Below are positions 28,143-37,753 of a stretch of DNA of 64,000 bases, one piece after another; position 1 is the stretch's first letter, and every line of letters starts with the position of its first letter. The notes below the pieces were generated by a model. The model ran no database searches. It had not been told where the DNA came from and saw nothing but the letters and a program-made list of their open reading frames with translations. Source of the DNA: Candidatus Iainarchaeum sp. (GTDB taxonomy: Archaea > Iainarchaeota > Iainarchaeia > Iainarchaeales > JAAZKV01); contig JAPLVR010000003.1 of assembly GCA_026397015.1 (NCBI GenBank), positions 1-64,000 on the forward strand, read 5' to 3'. Position numbers and translations under genes: made by a program.

Positions 28143-29247
28143 AAAAGAAATCTCTAAGCAGGGAATTGTGAAATATATCTCTACAATTGCCGCAAGAAAA
28201 GCCGCCCGGCTGACAATAAAAGCCATTCCGCTGAAAAAAACTGAATTTGAAAAAGCAAAAGTAAAAAAAATTCTTTTCATTCAGCTCTACGGAATCGGCG
28301 ATTACCTAATGTCGACGCCGGCAATCAAGGCAATCTCGGACGAATTTCCGAAAGCAAAAAAAATTTTGCTGTGCAAAAAGCACTCCTTGGAAATTGCAAA
28401 ACTTAATCCCTGCATTGACACAGCAACCGCCGACATTAAAAAAATCAAAAAAATTGATCTCGCCATTTCGCTTAATGACTCGGCTGAATCCTCAATAATT
28501 GCCTTTAAATTAAAACCAAAATACCTAATCGGATTTTTGAAGGGCAAAACTGTCGGGGCAAATTTTGAAATAAAAGGGTTTTCCGCAAACGAAAAAAATT
28601 CTTGGGTCGAAAATTATCTGCTAATCCCAAAGGCGATGAAAATTAACGCAAAAAACCAAAAATACGTCTTGGATTTGAAAAAAATCAAAAGAAGCGACAA
28701 AATTTTCTCAATCCTGAAAAAAAACAAAATTTCAACTTTTGTCGTACTTAACCCGAATACAAGAGAGGGCGCCGAAGCGAAAAACTGGGGCAACAAAAAT
28801 TATGCCGCACTTGCAGAAAAATTGATTGAAAGAGGACACAAAGTCGTTTTCTGCGGAGGAAAAGACGAAGACGGGAGCAAAAAAACAATTGAGCTCATTC
28901 AAAACAAAAAAGTAAAAGAAAAAATAATTGATTTAACCGGAAAGGTCAGTCTTGACGAAACGGCATGCCTTTTTTCGAAGGTGAGGCTTTTTGTCGGGAA
29001 TGACACCGGCCTGATGCACATTTCGCTTGCAGTAGGATGCTCAACAATAGGAATCTTTGGTCCGACTAATTCAAAAATACTTTTTCCAAAAAATGGGATT
29101 TACAAAAAAGCATTTGCGTTTCAGATAAAAAATGGCGAGTGGCCATGCTATTTTAGAGGGCCTTTCAATGTGAAGCAGAATCAAAAATATATGGATTCGA
29201 TAGCGCCCTCAAAGGTTTTCAAAAAAGCGACGGAGCTGATGAAATGA
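28135..29247 (+). CDS. Family 9 glycosyltransferase (heptosyltransferase-like)
   Basis: LFIQLYGIGDYLMSTPAIKAI..., FVGNDTGLMHISLAVGCSTIGIFGPT. Confidence 0.9.
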   Translation: MVEKEISKQGIVKYISTIAARKAARLTIKAIPLKKTEFEKAKVKKILFIQLYGIGDYLMSTPAIKAISDEFPKAKKILLCKKHSLEIAKLNPCIDTATADIKKIKKIDLAISLNDSAESSIIAFKLKPKYLIGFLKGKTVGANFEIKGFSANEKNSWVENYLLIPKAMKINAKNQKYVLDLKKIKRSDKIFSILKKNKISTFVVLNPNTREGAEAKNWGNKNYAALAEKLIERGHKVVFCGGKDEDGSKKTIELIQNKKVKEKIIDLTGKVSLDETACLFSKVRLFVGNDTGLMHISLAVGCSTIGIFGPTNSKILFPKNGIYKKAFAFQIKNGEWPCYFRGPFNVKQNQKYMDSIAPSKVFKKATELMK

Positions 29248-30380
29248 ATATTTTGTACATCGCAGAGGACATTTCGCTTCCGGGATTTCACGGCGGAAGC
29301 ACGCATGTGCAGGAAACCATAAACGCATTGGTAGAACTCGGACACAAAGTTTTTGTAATCTGCAAAAAGAACAAGGGTCAGAAAAAAAAAGAAATGGTGA
29401 AAGGAATTAGTTACTGTCGAATAAATGCGCCCAGTGGTGGCTTTCAAAAAAACATTTGGTTTTTCTTCAATCTTGGAAAAATAACAGAAGAAATTCTCAA
29501 CAAAGAAAGAATCGAACTTGTGTGGCAAAGGAACAGGATTTTTGGCTGCCAGGGAATAATCGCGGGCAAAAAAGCAGGAGCAAAAACCATTCTTGAGATG
29601 AACGAGCCTATAGAGACTTCTGAAGAAAGCATCGCCTTCCCACTGATAAAGAAATGGTTCCTTCACTGCGTTAAATACGCAGACAAAGTTACCGGAACGC
29701 ACGAATGCATGTTCAAATTCATCCCAAAAGAGAAGCGGCTTCTTTCCTGGCACGGCTCCAACCCAAAGCTGTTCAACTCTCACAAAAAGGATCCTACAAT
29801 ATCAAAGAAGTTCAGCCTAAAAGGCAAGACCTTGTTTTACAGCGGAAGCTTCCAAGAATGGCACTGCTTGAAAAATGCGCTCATTGCCTTTGAAAAAGTG
29901 CAAGAGAAATATCCAGAAGCGGCTTTCCTGCTAGCCGGAGAAGGGCCGCAGAAAAAGGAACTAGAAAAACTTGCGAAAAAACTAAAAGTAAAGAATATAC
30001 ATTTCCTTGGAAATGTGCAATTCGAGCGCCTGCCATACCATATCAATGCCTCTGATGTCTGCCTCGCGCTTTTCGACAGGAATTACGGCGCGATAAAGAA
30101 ATGCGGGTACTTCTATTCCCCAATAAAGGTGCATGATTACAAGGCATGCGGAAAGTCTGTGATTGCGAGCGGAATTGGAAACCTTAAAGGGCTGGTAAAA
30201 GAAGGAAAGAATGGGTTCCTTGTGGATGAAAAAAGCATTCCTGAAATAACATTCTCACTTGCTAATGCGCTTTCGCTTTCGGCCAAGAACCAAAAGCTGA
30301 TCGCAAAAAGGAACATTCTTGAAATAAAGGAAACATACAATTGGAAAGCAATAACAAAGAGAATACTGGAGAAATTGTGA
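29244..30380 (+). CDS. Family 4 glycosyltransferase
   Basis: GKTLFYSGSFQEWHCLKNALIAFEKVQEKYPEAAFLLAGEGPQKKELEKL. Confidence 0.9.
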   Translation: MNILYIAEDISLPGFHGGSTHVQETINALVELGHKVFVICKKNKGQKKKEMVKGISYCRINAPSGGFQKNIWFFFNLGKITEEILNKERIELVWQRNRIFGCQGIIAGKKAGAKTILEMNEPIETSEESIAFPLIKKWFLHCVKYADKVTGTHECMFKFIPKEKRLLSWHGSNPKLFNSHKKDPTISKKFSLKGKTLFYSGSFQEWHCLKNALIAFEKVQEKYPEAAFLLAGEGPQKKELEKLAKKLKVKNIHFLGNVQFERLPYHINASDVCLALFDRNYGAIKKCGYFYSPIKVHDYKACGKSVIASGIGNLKGLVKEGKNGFLVDEKSIPEITFSLANALSLSAKNQKLIAKRNILEIKETYNWKAITKRILEKL

Positions 30381-30385
30381 TTAAT

Positions 30386-31675
30386 ATGCCATCGAATGCT
30401 AATCTGTTTGCAAAGCACACTGCTTTTAATTATTTGAGCAAAATGATCCCGGCAGCAGTCTCATTCATATTTACACTGCTGATCTCAAACTACTTGGGGC
30501 CGGAAAATTATGGGATATACAACTACTTGCCGGCTGTCCTTGTAGGATTCGCCACACTCTTCGGCGGGGAATTCATAAACAATCTGCTTTGGACATTCAC
30601 GGCCAGAAAGAAGTCAAAGAAGCTCTTCAAGATGATATTTGGGGTCAACTTGCTGATAATCGTTGCACTCTTTTTAGGGCTAAACATTTTCGGCCCTCAA
30701 ATGATGGCGATACTAAACATAGGCCATAGAGAACTGGTTCCGCTGGTTAGCATATTCCTTTTACTAACCCCGATTAACACGCTGATGATAACCTTGTTCA
30801 AGGGATTCAGCAGATTCGGAAAAGTTTTGAAAGCCGCTCTTATTGAGAACATAATTACGCTGGTTCTCGCAGCAATCCTAATAATTCCCCTACAAATGGG
30901 TCTTGCCGGCGCATTTATTGCAAGATTTATTGCGATAGTGGCGTCGCTAATTTTTTACTACAAAGAATACAGAAAGCTGAAATTTTCAAATGCAAAGATA
31001 GATTTCGGTGAAGTGAAAAAATATGGTGGATGGAACATTGTTGCATCAATTGTAAGAAATTTCAAACTACAGCTGGTAACAATATTTCTCGGGCTCATCC
31101 TTAACGCGGCAATTCTAGGGATTTATTATCTGGGTCAAAAAATAACTTCTATTGTGATAACAAACATATCCAATACAATATTTGAAATAATGTGGTCCAA
31201 GAATAGCGAAAATCATAAAAACAAAGAACTTATAGGAAGGCAAACCAGCATTGCAATAAAGACTTCTTTGCTGATAACATTGGTTCTCGGCGTGCCATTC
31301 CTGATCGTATCCCCTTTAATAATAAATTGGCTTTTTCCAAAATATACTGAACTCATATTTTACATCCCGCTTTTTTTAATATACTCCATAGTTGAATCGC
31401 AGGGCTCATTAGAAAGTATATTCGATTCAATAAATAAGACCAAAAATAATATTAAAATAAATTTGATAGATTTAGCATTCGCGTTCGTGCTTATTTTGCC
31501 CCTGACATATTTTCTAGGGCTAATGGGACTTTTAATAGCATACACCTTATCATTAGAACTAAAATATATTACAATAATTTATTTGTTAAAAAAAGAAGGA
31601 ATACGCATTTCAATAATCCCTATGTGGAAAGACATAGTTATGATAAAATCTATTTTAATCAGAGTAAAAAAATGA
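30386..31675 (+). CDS. Polysaccharide flippase (Wzx/MOP family)
   Basis: LSKMIPAAVSFIFTLLISNYLGPENYGIYNYLPAV; multi-TM. Confidence 0.88.
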   Translation: MPSNANLFAKHTAFNYLSKMIPAAVSFIFTLLISNYLGPENYGIYNYLPAVLVGFATLFGGEFINNLLWTFTARKKSKKLFKMIFGVNLLIIVALFLGLNIFGPQMMAILNIGHRELVPLVSIFLLLTPINTLMITLFKGFSRFGKVLKAALIENIITLVLAAILIIPLQMGLAGAFIARFIAIVASLIFYYKEYRKLKFSNAKIDFGEVKKYGGWNIVASIVRNFKLQLVTIFLGLILNAAILGIYYLGQKITSIVITNISNTIFEIMWSKNSENHKNKELIGRQTSIAIKTSLLITLVLGVPFLIVSPLIINWLFPKYTELIFYIPLFLIYSIVESQGSLESIFDSINKTKNNIKINLIDLAFAFVLILPLTYFLGLMGLLIAYTLSLELKYITIIYLLKKEGIRISIIPMWKDIVMIKSILIRVKK

Positions 31676-31707
31676 GTTTTGAAACAAACCGAAGTATAAT
31701 TTTATAA

Positions 31708-32670
31708 CTAATTTTTTTCCGCGTAAACAGTAATTTCAGATGATTTGTGCAGCAAAGAAAGCGGAATCGTAACAAAATAGAATATCTTGTTGGTTGGAGA
31801 AAAGCTGAACTTGAATCCTTTAGATTTTAACCAAAGATTAACGCTTTTGATAAAGTGGGAAGGATTTGCTGGATAAAGAATTTTCTTTACCACAAAACCG
31901 TTTCTTTCCAACATCAATAAAAGGCTCCTTGGGCTATAGACAAACAGATGCCTCGGGCTGTCCAGAGCGTAACAGTTATTTTTGAAGAGCGCCAAGTCAA
32001 GCGCCTTCGCGTTTGGAACATCAAAGACCAAAAGGCTTTTCTTTTCCAGAACTGCATGAGTCTTGATGAAGAATGCGTTTGGATTCGGCAGGTGTTCCAA
32101 TATGAATGTGGCGTTCACAACAGCTGCTTTTTTTTTCAGATTGGCCTTGAGATAATCGCCGAACTGGACATCAATACCGTGTTTTTTCGCTATGCGACAG
32201 GCATGCTCGCTAAAATCTATCCCCCCCACATCCCAGCCTAACTTGCCCTGACTCTCCAAGAATTCCCCAACGCCTGCCCCAACATCAAAAAGCAGGCCAT
32301 TCCTAAAAGGTATTATCCTATTCCCGCTGAGCTTTGTGTATGCAAAATAAAGCTCGGACTTTAGCAAGTCTTTGAAAGAACTTTCCACCTTCAAGTGAGA
32401 ATAGGAATAGTGTCTCTTAAGGGCAAGCTTTTTGTAGTTCGGAAGATCTTTTGTCTTATACGCATAGTAAGCAGTGTAATCTTCTGGATAGTACTTTAAG
32501 AGTTTCTCAGGAAATGGGAATATTCGCATAAGCCCGCATGAACGACAACCACAAACATCCCACTCGCCGGCTATTCCATGCCGCATCTCGGTTGATTTGA
32601 AAAGAAATTTCCATTTGTCTGAGTCGCAGGCAGCGCACCTGCCAATCCCAAAAGCGATTTTTTTCTTCAT
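31708..32670 (-). CDS. SAM-dependent methyltransferase with N-terminal Zn-ribbon
   Basis: CAACDSDKW...CGCRSCGLMRIFPFP then LLFDVGAGVGEFLESQGKLGWDVGGIDFSEHACRIAKKHG. Confidence 0.88.
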   Translation of the reverse strand: MKKKIAFGIGRCAACDSDKWKFLFKSTEMRHGIAGEWDVCGCRSCGLMRIFPFPEKLLKYYPEDYTAYYAYKTKDLPNYKKLALKRHYSYSHLKVESSFKDLLKSELYFAYTKLSGNRIIPFRNGLLFDVGAGVGEFLESQGKLGWDVGGIDFSEHACRIAKKHGIDVQFGDYLKANLKKKAAVVNATFILEHLPNPNAFFIKTHAVLEKKSLLVFDVPNAKALDLALFKNNCYALDSPRHLFVYSPRSLLLMLERNGFVVKKILYPANPSHFIKSVNLWLKSKGFKFSFSPTNKIFYFVTIPLSLLHKSSEITVYAEKN

Positions 32671-32684
32671 TTAAAACACCCAAA

Positions 32685-33332
32685 TCATTTCTTCTTAATC
32701 AAAAATATGAACCCTCTTTTTATCCAGAAAGGCTTGTCCCCAAGGAGCCTATATGAGAATCCTGTTTCCTCAAAGAGTCTCAAAAGCTCAAAATAGGAAT
32801 ACATCCCTAGACACTCGGGATTTATTTTTAGCAACTGCTTAAGGTGTCCCACAACAGAATTGTGCCCGCTATTAAATGAACTTATCATTAACTTGTTTGG
32901 AGTGCTCACAATCCCCATTCCTCCCTTCTTCAATATCCTGTTCAGTTCAAGCAGGGAAGACTTTGGATCATTGAGATGCTCAAGAACCTCAAATGCAACA
33001 AAAGAATTGAATGTTTTGTTTTTGAACGGAAGCCTCTTGCCGTCATAGTTAACAAGATGCTTGAACTTTCCGGTTACAACCAAATCGACACCGGTTCCGT
33101 GTGAAGAAGTTGTTTTGTTTACCAATTCAGTAAATAATCCATAAAGGCAACCAAATTCAAGAATCTTCGAGCCTTTGAAAAGAAGGTGCTTTTTTGCAAG
33201 CTCGACATTGTTCTTGACAATGGCAATTTTGGAAGGGTGGGAAAATTCATCTTCGCCGGAGGAAGAGAAAAGTAAATCATTATCCCTGATATAATTTTTA
33301 GAATGCATATTTTTGCGCCCAAATTTTTTCAT
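32685..33332 (-). CDS. SAM-dependent methyltransferase
   Basis: KILEFGCLYGLFTELV...FNSFVAFEVLEHLNDPKSSLLELNRILKKGGMGIVSTPNK. Confidence 0.85.
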   Translation of the reverse strand: MKKFGRKNMHSKNYIRDNDLLFSSSGEDEFSHPSKIAIVKNNVELAKKHLLFKGSKILEFGCLYGLFTELVNKTTSSHGTGVDLVVTGKFKHLVNYDGKRLPFKNKTFNSFVAFEVLEHLNDPKSSLLELNRILKKGGMGIVSTPNKLMISSFNSGHNSVVGHLKQLLKINPECLGMYSYFELLRLFEETGFSYRLLGDKPFWIKRGFIFLIKKK

Positions 33333-33976
33333 TTATCCATTTTCTTTTTTAACTTCGCCCTATTCTCCAAAGTATTCCAAAAATCTTTCAGACCGCTAAC
33401 TTTTTTACCACGCTTTTTTGATTTTTTCCATTCTTCTAAACCAAAATTCAGTATCAAATGCAATTCCAGTTTATTACTATTTAATATGGATTTTTTATTT
33501 ACCACATTTAATATTTTTTCGCACACGTCCGCCCATTCAAATATGATTATTTTTTTGTTTGTTATTTGCAACATGTTTTCTATCGCTTTTTGGATTTGTT
33601 CTTCGTTGAAATACATTAATACGCCATAACAAAAAAGCACGTCGTATTTTTTTATGGCTGGCACCCCTTTAACGACGTCCCATTCAAAAACGTTTAACCC
33701 TTCTTTTTTTGCCATCTCTAAATAGTCTTTTTGTATATCGCATCCTGCTAAATTGAATTCGCTTTTTATCGGTTTCATTAGCCTGCCCCAGCCGCACCCG
33801 ACTTCAAGAACGCTCTGCGGATTATACTGTTTTAACGCATTTCGTAATTCGCCTACTGTCGGTTCTGTTATTTGCGCGCCTTCTTGCCCTTTATACACTT
33901 CAGCCACGTAGCGTTTATTGTCAATCCAATCTTGCGCGTAATTTCTTTTCTTTTTAAACATCATTTCGCCCGCCAT
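33329..33976 (-). CDS. SAM-dependent methyltransferase
   Basis: SVLEVGCGWGRLMKPIKSEFNLAGCDIQKDYLEMAKKEG. Confidence 0.85.
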   Translation of the reverse strand: MAGEMMFKKKRNYAQDWIDNKRYVAEVYKGQEGAQITEPTVGELRNALKQYNPQSVLEVGCGWGRLMKPIKSEFNLAGCDIQKDYLEMAKKEGLNVFEWDVVKGVPAIKKYDVLFCYGVLMYFNEEQIQKAIENMLQITNKKIIIFEWADVCEKILNVVNKKSILNSNKLELHLILNFGLEEWKKSKKRGKKVSGLKDFWNTLENRAKLKKKMDK

Positions 33977-33982
33977 TTTTGT

Positions 33983-34090
33983 TTAACTTGGCGCACCACT
34001 TGCAAACTCATTAATGGAAACTTTTTTATCCCTTCTCAAAAGAGCACAATTATTTTTTGAATACGCAAAATAACTTTTGCGCAAAGTCAT
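33983..34090 (-). CDS. Possible small leaderless ORF (35 aa)
   Basis: ATG at 34090; MTLRKSYFAYSKNNCALLRRDKKVSINEFASGAPS*; TATA-like cttataaaa (34110-34118) about 24 nt upstream; ends just before the MTase start. Confidence 0.3.
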   Translation of the reverse strand: MTLRKSYFAYSKNNCALLRRDKKVSINEFASGAPS

Positions 34091-34213
34091 GTCTTTTGTA
34101 CCAGCATCACTTATAAAAACGTGGCAAATACATAAATTGGTAGAGAGCCGCATTAAAACAGCACAATTCAATAAGCTGCGCGGCTGCCTTTACAATTTTA
34201 TAAAAGTGAAAAT

Positions 34214-35572
34214 ATGCATCAAAAAATAATTTTCATCGAAATGAGATATCCCGAAAAGCCGGCGGTGCCAGCTGAAATAATGAATGACGGGTCCTTTTTT
34301 GTGCGCTTTAGAAAACAAAGCCCTCTCGACCTGCTTTTTCCCGCAACGATGCTTGAAAAGAAAAAAATCAAAGTAAAAATAGTGGACCTTAATATTGAAT
34401 CTTTTGATTTCCTGAAAAAGCAAATCGTCGAATTTAAGCCGACCATTGCACTGGTTTCAACGGCGTATGTCGGCGCTTGGCAGTGCCCTCTTCCTCCTCA
34501 CTCGATAAAAGAAACAATGCAAAATATTCGCGACACATTCAAAGGCACGGTCGGAATTTTCGGCCCGCACGCAACCGCCCTTCCCGAAACAATGCTGCGA
34601 ATGAGCGGGGCCGATTTCGCAATAATCGGAGAGCCTGAAAATTCAATTATTGAAGTAATAGAAAAGGGATATGAAAAGGCAAAAGGCACTGCGTTTTTCT
34701 GGAAAAAAGAGAAACTTAAAATAAACGCGCCGCCCGCGCCGGTTGATTTCAAGAAAATACCAAATCCAAATTATAATTTAGTGAATTTGAAAAGATACGG
34801 CGAAATCGTTGTTCAGTCGAGCAGAGGGTGCCCTGGAAACTGTCTTTTTTGCAACAAAACCATGTATGGCGCAGGATACAGAGCGAGAAAATTAGACAAT
34901 GTAATTGAAGAGATAAAGGATTTGAAAAAAAGAGGGTTTAACAAAATTTATTTTCAGGACCTTGAATTCTTGTTCAACAAAGAAAGAATTACAAAATTTT
35001 GCAACGCGCTTATCAAATCAGGCCTTAAGATAGAATGGAGCTGCACCGCACGGGTAAATTCCGTTACCGATTTGGAAACATTTAAACTTATGAAGCGCGC
35101 GGGATGCAAAACAATAAACTTCGGGCTTGAAAGCGCGGCAGAAAAAGTCATTGCGCAATCCGGGAAAGGGGCGACTGTATATGACGTCGAAAAATCGATG
35201 GATATGTGCTCAAGGTCAGGAATAATCGGTGCATACAATATAATTTTCGGCCTTCCCGGCGAGGACAGGGAAACGATAAACGAAACGCTGAAATTCATAG
35301 AAAAACATTATGGACAAAAAAACATACAGATAGACAGGGGTTTTAGGACAATCTACTTTCCGGGAAGCAGGCTTTTTGAATTAGGAGTAAGAGACGGAAA
35401 AATAAACCGCAGCGACCCATTTGAAGATATCTACTTGAAAAGTGGAACAATCAGAACCGCATTTAAGACAAAAAATGAATTCGACGCCGCGTTCCAGGAA
35501 ATGAGAATAAAACTTTTTATTTTTAAAAAATTTAAAACAACAAAATCAAAAATAGAAAAAATTTTCCATTAG
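34214..35572 (+). CDS. B12-binding domain radical SAM protein
   Basis: SRGCPGNCLFCNK; IFGPHATALPETMLRMSGADFAIIGEPE B12-domain-like region. Confidence 0.92.
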   Translation: MHQKIIFIEMRYPEKPAVPAEIMNDGSFFVRFRKQSPLDLLFPATMLEKKKIKVKIVDLNIESFDFLKKQIVEFKPTIALVSTAYVGAWQCPLPPHSIKETMQNIRDTFKGTVGIFGPHATALPETMLRMSGADFAIIGEPENSIIEVIEKGYEKAKGTAFFWKKEKLKINAPPAPVDFKKIPNPNYNLVNLKRYGEIVVQSSRGCPGNCLFCNKTMYGAGYRARKLDNVIEEIKDLKKRGFNKIYFQDLEFLFNKERITKFCNALIKSGLKIEWSCTARVNSVTDLETFKLMKRAGCKTINFGLESAAEKVIAQSGKGATVYDVEKSMDMCSRSGIIGAYNIIFGLPGEDRETINETLKFIEKHYGQKNIQIDRGFRTIYFPGSRLFELGVRDGKINRSDPFEDIYLKSGTIRTAFKTKNEFDAAFQEMRIKLFIFKKFKTTKSKIEKIFH

Positions 35573-35588
35573 CCCATTATTTTTGCCT

Positions 35589-37070
35589 TCAACTTTTTTT
35601 CTTTTCAGCTTTCTTTTCTCTTCCGGGCAAATCCCTCAAATCCTTGGCGACAAGCATCGTAAGCGCCCTATTTACGCCCCAAATAAGGTCGCCCGGAGAC
35701 TCAATCTTTTTCAAAAACTTCACTATGTTCTTCGGGGCAAACACGCTGCGCCGCATCATCGCATTTATTTCATTCACAGCCATCTCATAGGCAACCTTTC
35801 TTTCTTCCGCCGTAAATTCAGGCGTCTCAAAAATCGGAACATTGCCCTTTCCGTACCCTAAAAAGTTTTTATAATCCACAACATCCTCATACTCAACTAA
35901 AATCTTTCCATTTTTATTTACATAATCCCAAAGCCTTGTGCTCGGAAACGGAACGGCGTGATTGAAACCGGCAAGATCAAGCTTGAGGCTTTTCATGAAA
36001 GCAATTGTTTCCTTCGCTTTTTCAAGCGTCTCATTCGGCAACCCTATTATGAAATGCCCTGCGACCATTGGAATTCCGACTTCCTTTGAGGCTTTCACAG
36101 CTTCGCGTATTTTCGGAAGCGTCGTTGCTTTTCCAATTTCACTCAACAAAACCGGATTTCCTGTCTCCATCCCGAACCAGAGCTCGCTGCATCCCGCAAG
36201 TTTCATTTTATCCAACAACTCTTTTGAAACGGTATTCACATGTATCCCGGTTGCGCAAGTCATATTTATTCCAAGATCTCTTTTGATAAGTTCGTCACAA
36301 ATTCCAATCGCCCTATTTTTATCTATGGTGAAATTGTCATCCGATATTCCAACTGTTCTATTTGCTCTCTTTGCAAGATGAGGGTATTTTTCAAAAGACT
36401 GCTGGATTTCATCAACTGTATTTTTCGGCGACCTTGAACGCCAAGTGGTATTTGTAACCGGCTTTGAGCAGTAAACGCAATTGTACGGGCAGCCTCTGCT
36501 TGACATTACATTGAAAGGGGAGTGATATGATTCCAACTCCAAAATATCGCGCGCGGGAAAAGGAATTTCATCGAGATTTGAAATAAGCCCGGCCGGCCCG
36601 TTAACCCTGATTTTTTTTCCTTCCCTGAAACAAATTCCTTTCACTTTTGCCAAGGATTTTTCTTTTACAAGCGCGTCAATAAGAGAAACTATTGTGTTTT
36701 CTGCTTCGCCGACCACAACAACATCCACTTCAGGAACTTTTTCGAGCAATTTTTCCCTAAAAATTGTCGCATGAGGCCCACCCAAAATTATTTTTCCCGC
36801 ATATTTTCTGGCTTCTTTTATGGCCGGAAGGCAGTAATAAAAGGAAGGAGTTGTCGCAGTAAATGCAACCACCTTTGGATATTTTTTCAACTCCTGCAAA
36901 AAATATTCATGAGAACGCTTGAAATATTTGTTGCCCGCAACATCGGAGGAAACATCCACAATATTTACGCTAAAGCCGTTGTCCCTAAGTATTGATGCAA
37001 GAGTCGTTATTCCAAGACGTATCTGACCGCTGCCATACGGTTCGACAAAAAGACAATCCATGCAAATCAT
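35589..37070 (-). CDS. B12-binding domain radical SAM protein
   Basis: SRGCPYNCVYCSK; IILGGPHATIFREKLLEKVPEVDVVVVGEAE. Confidence 0.92.
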   Translation of the reverse strand: MICMDCLFVEPYGSGQIRLGITTLASILRDNGFSVNIVDVSSDVAGNKYFKRSHEYFLQELKKYPKVVAFTATTPSFYYCLPAIKEARKYAGKIILGGPHATIFREKLLEKVPEVDVVVVGEAENTIVSLIDALVKEKSLAKVKGICFREGKKIRVNGPAGLISNLDEIPFPARDILELESYHSPFNVMSSRGCPYNCVYCSKPVTNTTWRSRSPKNTVDEIQQSFEKYPHLAKRANRTVGISDDNFTIDKNRAIGICDELIKRDLGINMTCATGIHVNTVSKELLDKMKLAGCSELWFGMETGNPVLLSEIGKATTLPKIREAVKASKEVGIPMVAGHFIIGLPNETLEKAKETIAFMKSLKLDLAGFNHAVPFPSTRLWDYVNKNGKILVEYEDVVDYKNFLGYGKGNVPIFETPEFTAEERKVAYEMAVNEINAMMRRSVFAPKNIVKFLKKIESPGDLIWGVNRALTMLVAKDLRDLPGREKKAEKKKS

Positions 37071-37694
37071 TTAAGAAAAATTGTAAAACAGGCCGCGAAC
37101 AAAATCCGCAACTTTATCGTCCTGAAGCACTTTGCTTTCAACGACATATCTGTCAATCAAAGGTGTTATTGTGAAAATATAAATGCTCACAGTGAACAAA
37201 TGCATTAATGTAAATGGAATCTGCCCCAATAATGCCTGCTCAAACGACATCCCAAACATAAGAGGAGTCGCCAAAACACCTGTAATAAAATCGAATATCA
37301 GAACGCCTGCAACTCCGGAAAAGAAATATTTTTTCAACCCGACTTTTTTCTCCTTACCGTAAATAAACGCGAAAAGCAGCCCGAGACCGCCGTAAGTGAG
37401 TGAAGTAACAACGGTCCAAATACCTACGTAACCAGTTATTATGTCAAAAGAAACCATCGTCAAAAAAGGGAACAGAAAAGCGGCAACAAAATTTCTTTTC
37501 TTCGAAACCGGAAGCATCATTGCCATAATCGGATCGTTGTTCGGAATGAACCTCAAAAGACGCACCGCATTTGCCGCCAAAACCGCCAAAACAAATTTGA
37601 TTGCTCCGAAACGCATAATGATTAATTTCTCAGAATAATTTATAATTGCTTCTTTTCGATTCCTCAAACCAAACAAAATTTTCGCACCAAACAT
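37071..37694 (-). CDS. Integral membrane protein, ECF-transporter S-component-like
   Basis: About six hydrophobic segments; FVLAVLAANAVRLLRFIPNNDPIMAMMLPVSKK... Confidence 0.55.
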   Translation of the reverse strand: MFGAKILFGLRNRKEAIINYSEKLIIMRFGAIKFVLAVLAANAVRLLRFIPNNDPIMAMMLPVSKKRNFVAAFLFPFLTMVSFDIITGYVGIWTVVTSLTYGGLGLLFAFIYGKEKKVGLKKYFFSGVAGVLIFDFITGVLATPLMFGMSFEQALLGQIPFTLMHLFTVSIYIFTITPLIDRYVVESKVLQDDKVADFVRGLFYNFS

Positions 37695-37753
37695 GACCCG
37701 TAAAGTTAATATTTAACAAAACGCAATGAATAGTGGAACGCCGGGGTTCCTAC

